Origin: Roseovarius sp. Pro17
GTDB lineage: Bacteria; Pseudomonadota; Alphaproteobacteria; Rhodobacterales; Rhodobacteraceae
Length of the DNA stretch: 64,000 nt
Assembly (NCBI RefSeq): GCF_035599575.1
Contig: NZ_CP141179.1
Location: 1,364,001 to 1,428,000 of the forward strand
Direction: 5' to 3'
Positions 21,406 to 30,720 of the stretch are shown piece by piece; within the stretch, counting starts at the first letter, position 1; every line of letters begins with the position of its first letter. Below the pieces are notes generated by a model that searched no databases, was not told the DNA's origin, and saw only the letters and a program-made list of their open reading frames with translations. The translations under genes and the position numbers were made by a program.

Positions 21406-22556
21406 GGCGTGTCAGTATTCTGGGTGCGACCGGCTCAATCGGGCAGAACACGCTTGATCTGATCCGCCGGGTTCCGGGCGAATTTCAGGTGGTCGCGCTT
21501 AGCGGCGGGCAGAACATCGCGCAATTGGCGGCAGACGCCCGCGAAATGCGCGCCGAACTGGCGGTGACCGCTGATCCGGCGCGACTGGATGATTTGCGCA
21601 GCGCCTTGGAGGGTAGCGGCATCCGCGCGGCAGCGGGCGAGGCCGCGTTGATAGAGGCGGCGACATTGCCCGCCGACTGGATCATGTCCGCCATCGTCGG
21701 CGTTGCTGGGTTGGCGCCGGGACTGACCGCCTTGCGACAGGGCGGCACGCTGGCGCTGGCAAACAAGGAATCGCTGGTCGCGGCGGGGCCGCTGATGCTG
21801 GCCACCGCCGCCGCGCATGGCGCGCGCATCCTGCCGGTGGACAGCGAACATTCGGCAATATTTCAGGCGTTGGTGGGCGAGGACCGCGCGGCGATCGAGC
21901 GCGTCGTCATCACCGCCTCGGGCGGCGCGTTCCGGGACCGCCCCCTCAGCGATCTGGAGCACGTCACCGTCGCCGAGGCGTCGCAACACCCCAACTGGGA
22001 CATGGGTCAACGCATCACCATTGATAGTGCGTCGATGTTTAACAAAGCGCTGGAGGTCATCGAGGCCCACGAATTTTTCGGGCTGAAGCCGGATTGCATC
22101 GAGGTGTTGGTGCATCCGCAATCGACCGTTCACGCGCTGGTCGGCTTTGTCGACGGGGCGCTGATGGCGCATGTCGGCCCGCCGGACATGCGCCATGCCA
22201 TCGGCTATGCGCTGAACTGGCCGGACCGGCGCGCACTGCCGGTGGCGCGGTTGGACCTTGCGGCTATCGGCACGCTCGACTTTGCGCAGCCTGACCCGGC
22301 GCGCTACCCCGCGCTGGACCTTGCGCGGCAGGTGATGGCGACCGGCGGGCATTCCGGTGCGGTCTTTAACGCCGCCAAGGAACGCGCGCTGGATCACTTT
22401 ATCGCAGGTCATATCGGGTTTACCCGCATGAGCGTGCTGGTCGCGCGCACGCTGGACGAAATCGGCGGCGGTGCAGCGGGCGAGATCACGCTTGAAAGCG
22501 TGGGCCGCTGGGACCACCTTACACGACAACACATGGACAGCCTCGTCGTCGCCTGA
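21402..22556 (+). CDS. dxr: 1-deoxy-D-xylulose 5-phosphate reductoisomerase
   Basis: Second enzyme of the MEP isoprenoid pathway, converting DXP to MEP with NADPH; supplies the units used by uppS and miaA here. The 384-residue protein opens with the NADPH loop VSILGATGSIGQNTLDLIRR and has LALANKESLVAAGPL, PVDSEHSAIFQ, ITASGGAFRDRP and NWDMGQRITIDSASMFNKAL, the metal and substrate sites. The ATG overlaps the cdsA stop (ATGA), which fixes the start. Confidence 0.97.
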   Translation: MRRVSILGATGSIGQNTLDLIRRVPGEFQVVALSGGQNIAQLAADAREMRAELAVTADPARLDDLRSALEGSGIRAAAGEAALIEAATLPADWIMSAIVGVAGLAPGLTALRQGGTLALANKESLVAAGPLMLATAAAHGARILPVDSEHSAIFQALVGEDRAAIERVVITASGGAFRDRPLSDLEHVTVAEASQHPNWDMGQRITIDSASMFNKALEVIEAHEFFGLKPDCIEVLVHPQSTVHALVGFVDGALMAHVGPPDMRHAIGYALNWPDRRALPVARLDLAAIGTLDFAQPDPARYPALDLARQVMATGGHSGAVFNAAKERALDHFIAGHIGFTRMSVLVARTLDEIGGGAAGEITLESVGRWDHLTRQHMDSLVVA

Positions 22557-22603
22557 GGGCGCGTTCGGGGCCGGGCCTTGCATCCGACAGAATAGGACAT
22601 CAC

Positions 22604-23950
22604 TTGGATATTTCCGCGCTCATCCCGCAATTCGGCAGCTTTGTCAGCGTCGCACTCGCCTTTGTCGTCGCCTTGTCGGTGATCGTGGCGATCCACGAAT
22701 ACGGGCACTACATCGTCGGGCGCTGGTCGGGGATCAAGGCTGAGGTATTCTCGCTAGGTTTTGGCCCGGTTCTGTTCTCAAAGGTGGACCGGCACGGCAC
22801 GCGGTGGCAGTTGGCCGCGCTGCCCTTTGGCGGTTACGTCAAGTTCCTCGGCGATGCGGACGCCGCCAGCGGTAAGGACGCCGCCGCTATGGCCGCAACC
22901 CCGCCCGAGCGGCTGCGCCAGACCATGCATGGCGCCCCGCTCTGGGCACGCACGGCGACAGTCGCGGCAGGGCCGATTTTCAATTTTGCGCTGTCGATCC
23001 TGATTTTCGCAGGCGTTCTGATGGTGCAAGGCAAGATGGCCGAGCCGTTGCAAATCGGCGCACTGAAACCGCTGCCTGCCGAGGGGATTATGTTGCAGCC
23101 CGGCGACACTGTGCTGGACGTCGCGGGCGCGCAGGTGCCCGGATACGAGGATCGCGGATCGTTTGACACGTTTTCTTCTGCGCTGCCGGACGAGCAGTTG
23201 ATGGAGTATCGCATCCGTCGTAGTGGCACCGAAGAACTGGTGCCGGGGCCGCACCCGCTGCCCCCCATCGTCACGCAGCTGGCGCCGCAATCGGCAGCCT
23301 ACCGTGCGGGGATGAAGCCGGGCGATGTGATAACGTCAGTCGACGGTGCGCCGATTTCGTCCTTTACCCAACTCAAGGATATCGTCGAGGCATCCAACGG
23401 CAGGACGCTGGCTCTGGATGTCTGGCGCGCGGGCGAGATGCTGGCGCTGGACCTCACTCCTCGCCGCATGGACGAGCCGCAAGAAGACGGCGGTTTTGCC
23501 ACTGCCTGGCGCATCGGCATTGCAGGGGGCTGGGCATTCGAGCCGGGAACCGAGCGTATGGGTCCGCTCGCCGCCCTTGGCACCGGCGTAAGCCAGACCT
23601 ATGCGGTCGCGGCAGGCTCGCTCTCGGGGCTATATTACATGGTGACGGGCGCGATCAGCAGTTGCAACATGTCCGGCCCCTTGGGAATCGCTCAGGCGTC
23701 GGGTGCTATGGCGTCGCAGGGCATTGATGATTTCATCTGGTTCATTGCGGTTCTGTCAACCGCCGTGGGCCTTTTGAACCTGTTCCCGATCCCAGTTTTG
23801 GATGGCGGCCATTTGGTGTTTTATGCCTATGAAGCGGCGTTCGGCAAACCGCCCAGCGACGGCGCGCTGCGGGTGATGATGACGATCGGCTTGGTGCTGA
23901 TCCTCAGCCTGATGCTGTTCGCGCTGTTCAACGATATCTGGTGTCCCTGA
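22604..23950 (+). CDS. rseP: RseP/RIP-type site-2 zinc metalloprotease
   Basis: Intramembrane zinc protease that cleaves anti-sigma factors and leftover signal peptides in the inner membrane. The 448-residue protein has the zinc site HEYGH at residues 31-35 in the first helix, the FGGYVKFLGDAD loop, a PDZ domain (PQSAAYRAGMKPGDVITSVD) and the second active-site motif PVLDGGHLVFY near 390. The start is TTG with an AGGA site 7 bases ahead; no ATG is available before the first helix. It sits between dxr and bamA, as in many proteobacteria. Confidence 0.95.
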   Translation: MDISALIPQFGSFVSVALAFVVALSVIVAIHEYGHYIVGRWSGIKAEVFSLGFGPVLFSKVDRHGTRWQLAALPFGGYVKFLGDADAASGKDAAAMAATPPERLRQTMHGAPLWARTATVAAGPIFNFALSILIFAGVLMVQGKMAEPLQIGALKPLPAEGIMLQPGDTVLDVAGAQVPGYEDRGSFDTFSSALPDEQLMEYRIRRSGTEELVPGPHPLPPIVTQLAPQSAAYRAGMKPGDVITSVDGAPISSFTQLKDIVEASNGRTLALDVWRAGEMLALDLTPRRMDEPQEDGGFATAWRIGIAGGWAFEPGTERMGPLAALGTGVSQTYAVAAGSLSGLYYMVTGAISSCNMSGPLGIAQASGAMASQGIDDFIWFIAVLSTAVGLLNLFPIPVLDGGHLVFYAYEAAFGKPPSDGALRVMMTIGLVLILSLMLFALFNDIWCP

Positions 23951-24136
23951 CTGCAGGTGGTCACCAGATAAGGTTGCGCACCGCTAGGGCGCTTGTTCGC
24001 GCCGCACACGGCGAAATAGCCGAATTGCCTTTATTTCGACACATTCAGGTGCCGGGTTGCGCCACAATGGACCGTCATACCACGTGTCAAAGCGCCGCCT
24101 GATCGTGGCGCGCTTGTCAACGCGAGGAGCAGACCG

Positions 24137-24262
24137 ATGCAGCACATCACCGGCGGATACAAAGGCTTCGGCCTCTTTATTGACCTCAATTTCGACCGCT
24201 TCCTTATGCCCGGCGCGCTGATCGCCGCCCTTTTTGCAGCTGCTTATCTAGGCTCGGTCTGA
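24137..24262 (+). CDS. 41-residue single-helix membrane protein
   Basis: Short open frame MQHITGGYKGFGLFIDLNFD, continuing RFLMPGALIAALFAAAYLGS and ending in V. A GGAG site lies 8 bases upstream. The last 20 residues form one hydrophobic helix, preceded by an aromatic, mildly charged N terminus, so it is probably an inner-membrane microprotein. It lies between rseP and bamA. The gene is too short for many gene finders; coding use of codons and the clean membrane pattern support it. Function unknown. Confidence 0.6.
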   Translation: MQHITGGYKGFGLFIDLNFDRFLMPGALIAALFAAAYLGSV

Positions 24263-24397
24263 GCGCAGGCGCGACATCTGCTAGGGGCGAAATTGCAACC
24301 TTCGCCGCCCAACTTCACGCGACGCAATTGGCATTTTGACAAGCCTTCCCTGACCAGTTACTGAACTTCGTACTAGGTTCCTTGACTGGGTTGGATC

Positions 24398-26755
24398 ATG
24401 AAAATGCCGAATTTCCTGCGCGCGCCGCACCGCTTCACTTTCTTCTCGCGCCGCAGGGGCCCGAACCCGCAAAAAGGCCGATCGGCCATTATTGGCGTAT
24501 TTTGCACCGCGCTGTTTGCGCTGGTCTTTTCGCTGTCACCGATTGGCGCCGAAGCGCAATCCTACCGCTTTAACAACGTCGCGATCGAGGGCAACCAGCG
24601 CATCGAATCCGGCACGATCCTGACCTATGCAGGTATAGCGCGCGGGCAGACGCTGTCGGCGGGTGAGTTGAACGAGGCCTATCAGCGCATTCTGGGCAGT
24701 GGCCTGTTCGAGGAGGTGTCGATCAATCCGCGTGGAAACACACTGGAAATCCGCGTAACCGAGTATCCAACGATCTCCAAGATCGCCTTTGAGGGCAACA
24801 AGAAGATCAAGGACGAGGACCTCTCGGGCCAGATCGAGAGCGCCCCACGCCAGGTTTTCAACCCCGCCAAGGCCGAGCGTGACGCCGCCACCATCGTCAG
24901 CGCCTATTCTGAAAGCGGGCGTAGCGCCGCCCGTGTCAATCCCAAGGTGATCCGCCGCAGCGACAATCGCGTCGATCTGGTGTTCGAAATTTTCGAGGGC
25001 AAGAAGATTGAGGTGCAGCGCCTTAGCTTTGTCGGCAACCGCGCCTATTCGGACCGCCGTTTGCGCCGTGTCGTGGACAGCAAGCAGGCAGGCCTGTTCC
25101 GCGCTTTGGTTAACCGCGACACTTTCGTTCAGGACCGTATCGAGTTCGACAAGCAGCTGTTGGCCGATTTTTACGCCGCGCGCGGGTATGTCGATTTCCG
25201 CGTCACTGGCGTCAATGCGGAACTGGCGCGCGAGCGTGACACATATTTCGTGACCTTCAACATTCAGGAGGGGCAGCAATTCCGCTTTGGTCGCATCACC
25301 ACAGTCAGCGAACTGACGGGGGTCAACGCCGCCGAGTATCAGGCCGCGCTAAAGGTTAAGCCGGGCCAGATATATTCGCCCACGCAGGTTGAAAACTCGA
25401 TCGCGCGGATGGAACGTCTGGGCGTGCGCAATGGCGTCGATTTCATGCGGGTCGAGCCGCGTATCACCCGCAACGAGCGCAATCTGACGCTTGACGTCGA
25501 ATTTGCGCTGGTGCGTGGGCCGCGCATATTTGTCGAGCGCATCGATATCGAGGGTAACACAACCACGCTCGACCGCGTCATTCGCCGCCAGTTCAATACC
25601 GCCGAGGGCGACCCGTTCAACCCGCGTGAAATTCGCGAGTCGGCCGAGCGTATTCGCGCACTCGATTTCTTTGAAACCGCCGAGGTCGATGCGCGCGAGG
25701 GATCTACCCCCGATCAGGTCATCGTGGACGTGGATGTCGAAGAGAAAAGCACCGGTTCGCTATCCTTCGGCGCGTCTTATTCGACCAACAGCGGCATCGG
25801 CTTCTCCGTCGGCTTTACCGAGCGGAACTTCCTCGGACGCGGTCAGCGGCTGGCGGCGCAAATTTCGGCCAGTGCGGATCAGGCGAATTACAACCTCAGC
25901 TTCGTTGAGCCTGCGTTCCTGGGTCGCGATGTTGCCTTTGGCCTCGATTTCGGTCTGGTCGAGACGACGGACGACTTCTCATTTTATGACACGACCATCG
26001 GGACATTCCGCCCCAGCCTGACATTCCCGGTCAGCGAAAACGGTCGTCTGTCGCTGCTTTATAGCGCCACCTACAAAGACATGAGCAATTACACCGGAGC
26101 CAGCGGCATCCTGGCCGCCGAGACAGCGCGCGGCGACGAGTTCGCCAGCGGCGTGGGTTATGCATACACCTACGACACGCGCCGGACTGGCCTTAACCCT
26201 AACGCTGGTGTGCTCTTGTCCTTTGGTCAGGATTTCTACGGCCTCGGCGGCGATCAAGAATATGTCAAAACCTCTGCTCGTGCGATTGCCCAGACAAAGG
26301 TGCTGAACGAAGAGCTGACGCTGCGCGCCACGCTCGAAGGTGGTGCGCTGAACTTTTGGGGCAGCGACGACAGCCGCGCGGTGGACCGTTATTCCGGCCA
26401 GGTCATTCGCGGTTTCGAGCCAAATGGCATCGGTCCAACCGAGGGCGGCGAGCAGCTGGGCGGCAACTATTTTGCCGCGCTCAAGTTCGACGCCGAGTTT
26501 CCGCTGGGCCTGCCGGACGAGTATGGCATCACCGGCGGTGCATTCTACGACATTGGCGGCATCTGGGATATTGACACCGCTGGCGCGACCGGCCGGCTGG
26601 CCTCGACCGGCTTCAAGGCGCGCCATGCGGTCGGCCTGTCCGTCATATGGCAGTCGCCCTTTGGTCCGCTGCGCTTCAACTTTTCCCATGCGTTGCAAAA
26701 AGAGCCGGGCGACAAGACGCAATCGTTTGATCTGTCCATCGCCTCCACCTTCTGA
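24398..26755 (+). CDS. bamA: outer membrane protein assembly factor BamA
   Basis: Core of the BAM complex that inserts beta-barrel proteins into the outer membrane. The 785-residue protein has a long signal peptide ending near AEAQS at about residue 52, five POTRA domains (VAIEGNQRI, IAFEGNKKIKDEDL, LSFVGNRAYSDRRL, ITTVSELTGVN, IDIEGNTTT) and the 16-strand barrel from about 430, ending in a phenylalanine (IASTF) as outer-membrane proteins do. A TTGACA at 24336-24341 could be part of a local promoter. The next gene, a periplasmic chaperone, overlaps its stop. Confidence 0.96.
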   Translation: MKMPNFLRAPHRFTFFSRRRGPNPQKGRSAIIGVFCTALFALVFSLSPIGAEAQSYRFNNVAIEGNQRIESGTILTYAGIARGQTLSAGELNEAYQRILGSGLFEEVSINPRGNTLEIRVTEYPTISKIAFEGNKKIKDEDLSGQIESAPRQVFNPAKAERDAATIVSAYSESGRSAARVNPKVIRRSDNRVDLVFEIFEGKKIEVQRLSFVGNRAYSDRRLRRVVDSKQAGLFRALVNRDTFVQDRIEFDKQLLADFYAARGYVDFRVTGVNAELARERDTYFVTFNIQEGQQFRFGRITTVSELTGVNAAEYQAALKVKPGQIYSPTQVENSIARMERLGVRNGVDFMRVEPRITRNERNLTLDVEFALVRGPRIFVERIDIEGNTTTLDRVIRRQFNTAEGDPFNPREIRESAERIRALDFFETAEVDAREGSTPDQVIVDVDVEEKSTGSLSFGASYSTNSGIGFSVGFTERNFLGRGQRLAAQISASADQANYNLSFVEPAFLGRDVAFGLDFGLVETTDDFSFYDTTIGTFRPSLTFPVSENGRLSLLYSATYKDMSNYTGASGILAAETARGDEFASGVGYAYTYDTRRTGLNPNAGVLLSFGQDFYGLGGDQEYVKTSARAIAQTKVLNEELTLRATLEGGALNFWGSDDSRAVDRYSGQVIRGFEPNGIGPTEGGEQLGGNYFAALKFDAEFPLGLPDEYGITGGAFYDIGGIWDIDTAGATGRLASTGFKARHAVGLSVIWQSPFGPLRFNFSHALQKEPGDKTQSFDLSIASTF

Positions 26756-27390
26756 TGCGGTGGGGCGGGCCGGGCATTTTGGGGGCCAGCGCGCGACATG
26801 CGGCGCTGGCCCTTTTTCTGGCGCTGGGGGGGGTGCATGCCGCAAATGCCCAGGCGCAGGACATCGGCACGATCCAGAGTGAAATCCTGACACTGGACCC
26901 CGACCGTCTGTTCGCCGAGACCGAAGTGGGCCAGCGCCTAACCGAGCAGTACCAAAGTGAACGTGATGCCCTGATCGCGAATAATCGCGAGCTAGAGGCC
27001 GAATTGCGCGCCGAGGAGCAGGCCCTGACCGACGCGCGCAAGACCATGAGCGCGCCTGAGTTTCGCGCAGAGGCCGACGCTTTCGACGCCAAGGTCCGGT
27101 CGATCCGTGCCGAGAACGATCAGAAGGTGCGCGATCTGGAGCGGGGACGTGAGTTGGCTCCGCTGTCGCTGATGCGCATGGCCGAGCCGATTTTGGTACA
27201 GGTGATGCGCGATACAGGCGGCAAGATCATTCTCGATAACAGACAGGTGCTGCTGCGCGCCGACGTGATCGACATAACCGATCTGGCCATCGCGCGCGTC
27301 GATGCGGAAATCGGCGACGGCTCGGGGCTGGAGTCCGAAGACGTCAACGATACCGGCAGTGGCTTGGAACCGGATGCTGCGGACGAATGA
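26755..27390 (+). CDS. skp: OmpH/Skp-family periplasmic chaperone
   Basis: Holds unfolded outer-membrane proteins on their way to BamA, whose gene overlaps its start (TGATG). The 211-residue protein has a signal peptide to about residue 34, then DIGTIQSEILTLDPDRLFAE, a long charged coiled-coil (residues 60-125) and the return strand GGKIILDNRQVLLRADVIDI that closes the Skp body. An extra acidic tail of about 25 residues follows. Sequence identity within the family is low, so the call rests on architecture and position. Confidence 0.88.
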   Translation: MRWGGPGILGASARHAALALFLALGGVHAANAQAQDIGTIQSEILTLDPDRLFAETEVGQRLTEQYQSERDALIANNRELEAELRAEEQALTDARKTMSAPEFRAEADAFDAKVRSIRAENDQKVRDLERGRELAPLSLMRMAEPILVQVMRDTGGKIILDNRQVLLRADVIDITDLAIARVDAEIGDGSGLESEDVNDTGSGLEPDAADE

Positions 27391-27392
27391 TC

Positions 27393-27418
27393 CGGCCCGC
27401 CTTGCTCCATGCGGGCCG
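27393..27418 (+). terminator. hairpin between skp and fabZ
   Basis: Perfect 8-base stem CGGCCCGC (27393-27400) with GCGGGCCG (27411-27418), loop of 10, followed by AATTGTT. The T run is poor, so it may attenuate rather than end transcription into fabZ. Confidence 0.4.
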
Positions 27419-27483
27419 AATTGTTAAAGCGTGGCGCAGATTGCCCGAAATGTCGCGCCTGAAAGGCGCCTGAAAGGACATTG

Positions 27484-27957
27484 ATGACCCAGCCGCTCGC
27501 CTCTGCCGACATTCATATGATCCAGCGGTTGATCCCGCATCGCTATCCGTTCCTGCTGATCGACAAGGTGCGCGATATCGACGGCTATCAGTCGGCGGTC
27601 GGTATCAAGAACGTTTCCATGAACGAGCCGCATTTTCAGGGTCATTTCCCAGGCAAGCCTATCATGCCCGGCGTCACCATCGTCGAGGCGATGGCCCAGA
27701 CCGCCGCCGTCATGGTCGGCACCGCGCTGGAGATGCAGGACAAGGACATGCTGGTCTATTTCATGGCCATCGACAAATGCAAGTTCCGCCGCATGGTCGT
27801 ACCCGGCGACGTGCTGGAGATGCGCCTGACCACGGTGCGCGGCAAGCCGGGGGGCAAGGTCTGGAAGTTCGCGGGCGTGGCCAGCGTGGACGGCGAAATG
27901 GCCTGTGAGGCCGAGTTTACCGCGATGATGGATATGGGCGGTGAGAAGGCCGCATGA
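27484..27957 (+). CDS. fabZ: 3-hydroxyacyl-ACP dehydratase FabZ
   Basis: Dehydrates 3-hydroxyacyl-ACP in fatty acid elongation and competes with lipid A synthesis for 3-hydroxyacyl-ACP. The 157-residue hot-dog protein has [17 protein letters not shown] and the catalytic His and Glu in [20 protein letters not shown]. An AAAGGA site fits the ATG at 27484 rather than the TTG three bases earlier. It overlaps lpxA by ATGA. In many bacteria lpxD lies between skp and fabZ; here it does not. Confidence 0.96.
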   Translation: MTQPLASADIHMIQRLIPHRYPFLLIDKVRDIDGYQSAVGIKNVSMNEPHFQGHFPGKPIMPGVTIVEAMAQTAAVMVGTALEMQDKDMLVYFMAIDKCKFRRMVVPGDVLEMRLTTVRGKPGGKVWKFAGVASVDGEMACEAEFTAMMDMGGEKAA

Positions 27958-28748
27958 GCGCTGGCGACATCCATTCCAGCGCCATCGTCGAGCCGGGTGC
28001 GCAGATCGCCGACGGCTGCATCATCGGCCCATTCTGCCATATCGGCCCTGATGTGACCTTGGACGAGGGCTGCGTGCTGAAAAGCCATGTGGTCATCACC
28101 GGCGAGACCACCGTCGGGGCGGGCAGCACGATCTATTCCTTCGCCTGCATTGGTGAGGTGCCGCAGGATCTGAAGTTTCAGGGTGAAAAGACGAGGCTGG
28201 AAATCGGCGCGCGCGCCCGCATTCGAGAGCATGTGACCATCAACACCGGCACGGCGGGTGGTGGTGGGCTGACGCAGGTGGGCGACGATTTTCTGGCTAT
28301 GGCCGGCTGTCATGTCGCCCATGACGTGCGCATCGGTGACCGCGTGATCATCGTGAACAATGCCGCCTTGGCCGGACATTGCGTGGTCGAGGACGACGTG
28401 ATCATCGGCGGCCTTTCGGGGGTGCATCAATTCGTGCGCATCGGGCGGGGGGCGATCATCGGCGCGGTTACAATGGTGACCAACGACGTCATACCCTACG
28501 GCCTCGTGCAGGCGCCGCGAGGCGTGCTGGACGGGCTAAATCTGGTTGGGTTGAAACGACGGGGCGTAGGGCGCGCCGACATCACCGCGCTGCGCGCCGC
28601 GTTTCAGATGTTGGCGCAGGGCGAGGGCACCTTTCAGGAGCGCGCACGCCGCATGGGCGGCGAGACCGACAGCGAATACGTCGCGCAGATCGTCGAATTC
28701 GTGACCGGCGGCAGCGACCGGTCGTTTTTGACGCCGGGTCAGGGCTAG
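27954..28748 (+). CDS. lpxA: UDP-N-acetylglucosamine acyltransferase
   Basis: First step of lipid A synthesis, moving 3-hydroxyacyl from ACP to UDP-GlcNAc. The 264-residue protein is a left-handed beta-helix of hexapeptide repeats ([31 protein letters not shown] turns) with the catalytic histidine in [13 protein letters not shown] and the C-terminal helical part [11 protein letters not shown]. The start overlaps fabZ by ATGA. lpxI follows 4 bases after the stop. Confidence 0.96.
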   Translation: MSAGDIHSSAIVEPGAQIADGCIIGPFCHIGPDVTLDEGCVLKSHVVITGETTVGAGSTIYSFACIGEVPQDLKFQGEKTRLEIGARARIREHVTINTGTAGGGGLTQVGDDFLAMAGCHVAHDVRIGDRVIIVNNAALAGHCVVEDDVIIGGLSGVHQFVRIGRGAIIGAVTMVTNDVIPYGLVQAPRGVLDGLNLVGLKRRGVGRADITALRAAFQMLAQGEGTFQERARRMGGETDSEYVAQIVEFVTGGSDRSFLTPGQG

Positions 28749-28752
28749 GTTT

Positions 28753-29562
28753 ATGTCGGAACGTCTGGCCATTCTCGCCTGTGGTGGCGCGTTGCCCGTA
28801 ATGCTGGCGCACGCTCATCCCGAAGCGCTGCATTTCACCCTGCGCGGTGTGCCGAGCGAGTTGGGTGAAACGGCGCAAGAATTCCCGTTGGAGCGGATTG
28901 GCGGGCTCTTTGCCGCGATGAGGGAGGCAGGTGTCAAGCGCATGGTGTTTGCCGGGTCGCTGACGCGGCCCGCGTTGAACCCGGCCGAGTTCGACGCCGA
29001 GATGACACGCCTTGCGCCTCGCCTGATGGCGGCAATCCCGCAGGGTGACGACGCGCTGCTGCGCTTTGTCATCTCGATGTTCGAAGAGCAGGGATTCGAT
29101 GTGTTGGGCGCGCATGAGCTGCTGCCGGGCTTGACCGTCGAGAAGGGGCTGGCGGTTGGTCCGACGCCCTCGGAGGCCGAATTGTCCGATGCCGCACGCG
29201 CGGCGCATATTCTCGCTGAAATCTCGCCGCTGGACATTGGGCAGAGCTGTGTCGTGGCGGGCGGTCAGTGCCTTGGAATAGAGACGGTGCAGGGTACCGA
29301 CGCGCTGTTGGCTTACGTTGCGCAGACGCCTGACGCGCTCAGGCGTGGGCAGCGGGGCGTTTATGTCAAGGCGCCCAAACGCGGACAGGATCTGCGCATC
29401 GACATGCCGACGGTCGGCCCGTCGACAGTGGACGGCGTGGCGGATGCGGGACTTGCCGGGCTGGTTGTGGCTGCGAACTGCGTCGTAATACTGGATCGGG
29501 AGGTGACGCTTGCACGCGCAGAAGAGCGAGGAATTTTTCTGATATCACAGGCGATTGCGTGA
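28753..29562 (+). CDS. lpxI: UDP-2,3-diacylglucosamine pyrophosphatase LpxI
   Basis: Cleaves UDP-2,3-diacylglucosamine to lipid X and UMP. LpxI (formerly DUF1009) is the alphaproteobacterial replacement for LpxH and is unrelated to it. The 269-residue protein has the N-terminal LAILACGGALPVMLAH, VKRMVFAGSLTRP, GAHELLPGLTVEKG and the C-terminal substrate segment DLRIDMPTVGPSTVDGVADA. Flanked by lpxA (4 bases upstream) and lpxB (overlap of the stop by GTGA), the position in the pathway fits exactly. Confidence 0.95.
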   Translation: MSERLAILACGGALPVMLAHAHPEALHFTLRGVPSELGETAQEFPLERIGGLFAAMREAGVKRMVFAGSLTRPALNPAEFDAEMTRLAPRLMAAIPQGDDALLRFVISMFEEQGFDVLGAHELLPGLTVEKGLAVGPTPSEAELSDAARAAHILAEISPLDIGQSCVVAGGQCLGIETVQGTDALLAYVAQTPDALRRGQRGVYVKAPKRGQDLRIDMPTVGPSTVDGVADAGLAGLVVAANCVVILDREVTLARAEERGIFLISQAIA

Positions 29563-30713
29563 AGGTCTTTATCCTCTCTGGCGAGGCGTCGGGCGATCGC
29601 TTGGGCGCGGCGCTGATGGCTGGATTGAAGTCGCTTACAGATGTCAATTTTGAGGGTATTGGCGGACCACTCATGCAGAGCGAAGGGCTCGACAGCCTTT
29701 TCCCGATGGATGAGTTGAGCGTTATGGGCATCACTGAGGTGCTGCCGAAATATCGCCATCTCAAGCGGCGCATCCGCCAGACCGCCGAGGCCGTGCTGAG
29801 CAGTGGCGCGGACGTTCTGATCACCATCGACAGCCCCGATTTTTCGTTGCGCGTCGCAAAGCTGGTCAAGGAGCGCAGCAATCTACGCACCGTGCATTAT
29901 GTTGCGCCGTCGGTTTGGGCGTGGCGGGCAGGGCGCGCGACCAAAATGGCCAAGGTTATCGACCATGTTCTGGCCCTATTGCCGTTCGAGCCGCCATATA
30001 TGCGCGCCGCTGGGATGGAATGTGATTTCGTCGGCCATCCGGTTGTTTCCGAACCGCAGGCGAGCGAGGCGGAGATCGCCGATTTCCGATCCCGTCATGA
30101 TCTGAAAGAGGCGCCTGTGATGCTGGTCCTACCCGGCTCTCGCAAGGGAGAGGTGGGTCGGTTGGGGCCGATCTTTGGTCGCGCGCTGGGGCCGGTTCTG
30201 CAAAAGCATCCTGAGCTGCGCCTTGTCGTGCCGACGACGGCCCACGTCGCGCCGCTTTTGCGCGAGGTGGTCGCGGACTGGCCTGCACGGCCGTTGATCC
30301 TTGATCCGTCTAACATGAAGAGTGACCTCTACAAGATTGAAAAGGCGTCTGCCTTTGGTGTTGCCTCGGGTGCGCTGGCGGCCTCGGGCACTGTGTCGCT
30401 GGAATTGGCAGCCAGTGCGACACCGATGGTCATCGCCTATGACGTCAGCTGGTTAAGCCGACAAATCATCGCCGCACTGCTGAAGGTCGACACATTGACA
30501 CTGGTGAACCTCGTCAGCGAGACGCGCGCCATCCCCGAATGCAACGGCAAGCATTGCAATCCGACCGAAATATCGGCTGCGCTGCTGAAAATGCTGGACG
30601 CGCCGGGTGCGCAGCTGGATGCGATGGAACTGACGATGCAGCGACTCGGGAAGGGCGGTGAGGCGCCCGGCCTGCGCGCGGCGCGGGCAGTGCTAAAAGG
30701 CTTAACCCGCTGA
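29559..30713 (+). CDS. lpxB: lipid-A-disaccharide synthase
   Basis: Glycosyltransferase (GT19) joining lipid X and UDP-2,3-diacylglucosamine at the inner membrane. The 384-residue protein has ILSGEASGDRLGAALMAGLK, the Rossmann-like GIGGPLMQSEGL, YVAPSVWAWRAGRATKMAKV, LPGSRKGEV and the donor-site SGTVSLELAASATPMVIAYD. The GTG start overlaps the lpxI stop (GTGA). The gene converges with mnmA 7 bases downstream. Confidence 0.97.
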   Translation: MKVFILSGEASGDRLGAALMAGLKSLTDVNFEGIGGPLMQSEGLDSLFPMDELSVMGITEVLPKYRHLKRRIRQTAEAVLSSGADVLITIDSPDFSLRVAKLVKERSNLRTVHYVAPSVWAWRAGRATKMAKVIDHVLALLPFEPPYMRAAGMECDFVGHPVVSEPQASEAEIADFRSRHDLKEAPVMLVLPGSRKGEVGRLGPIFGRALGPVLQKHPELRLVVPTTAHVAPLLREVVADWPARPLILDPSNMKSDLYKIEKASAFGVASGALAASGTVSLELAASATPMVIAYDVSWLSRQIIAALLKVDTLTLVNLVSETRAIPECNGKHCNPTEISAALLKMLDAPGAQLDAMELTMQRLGKGGEAPGLRAARAVLKGLTR

Positions 30714-30720
30714 AATTAAG

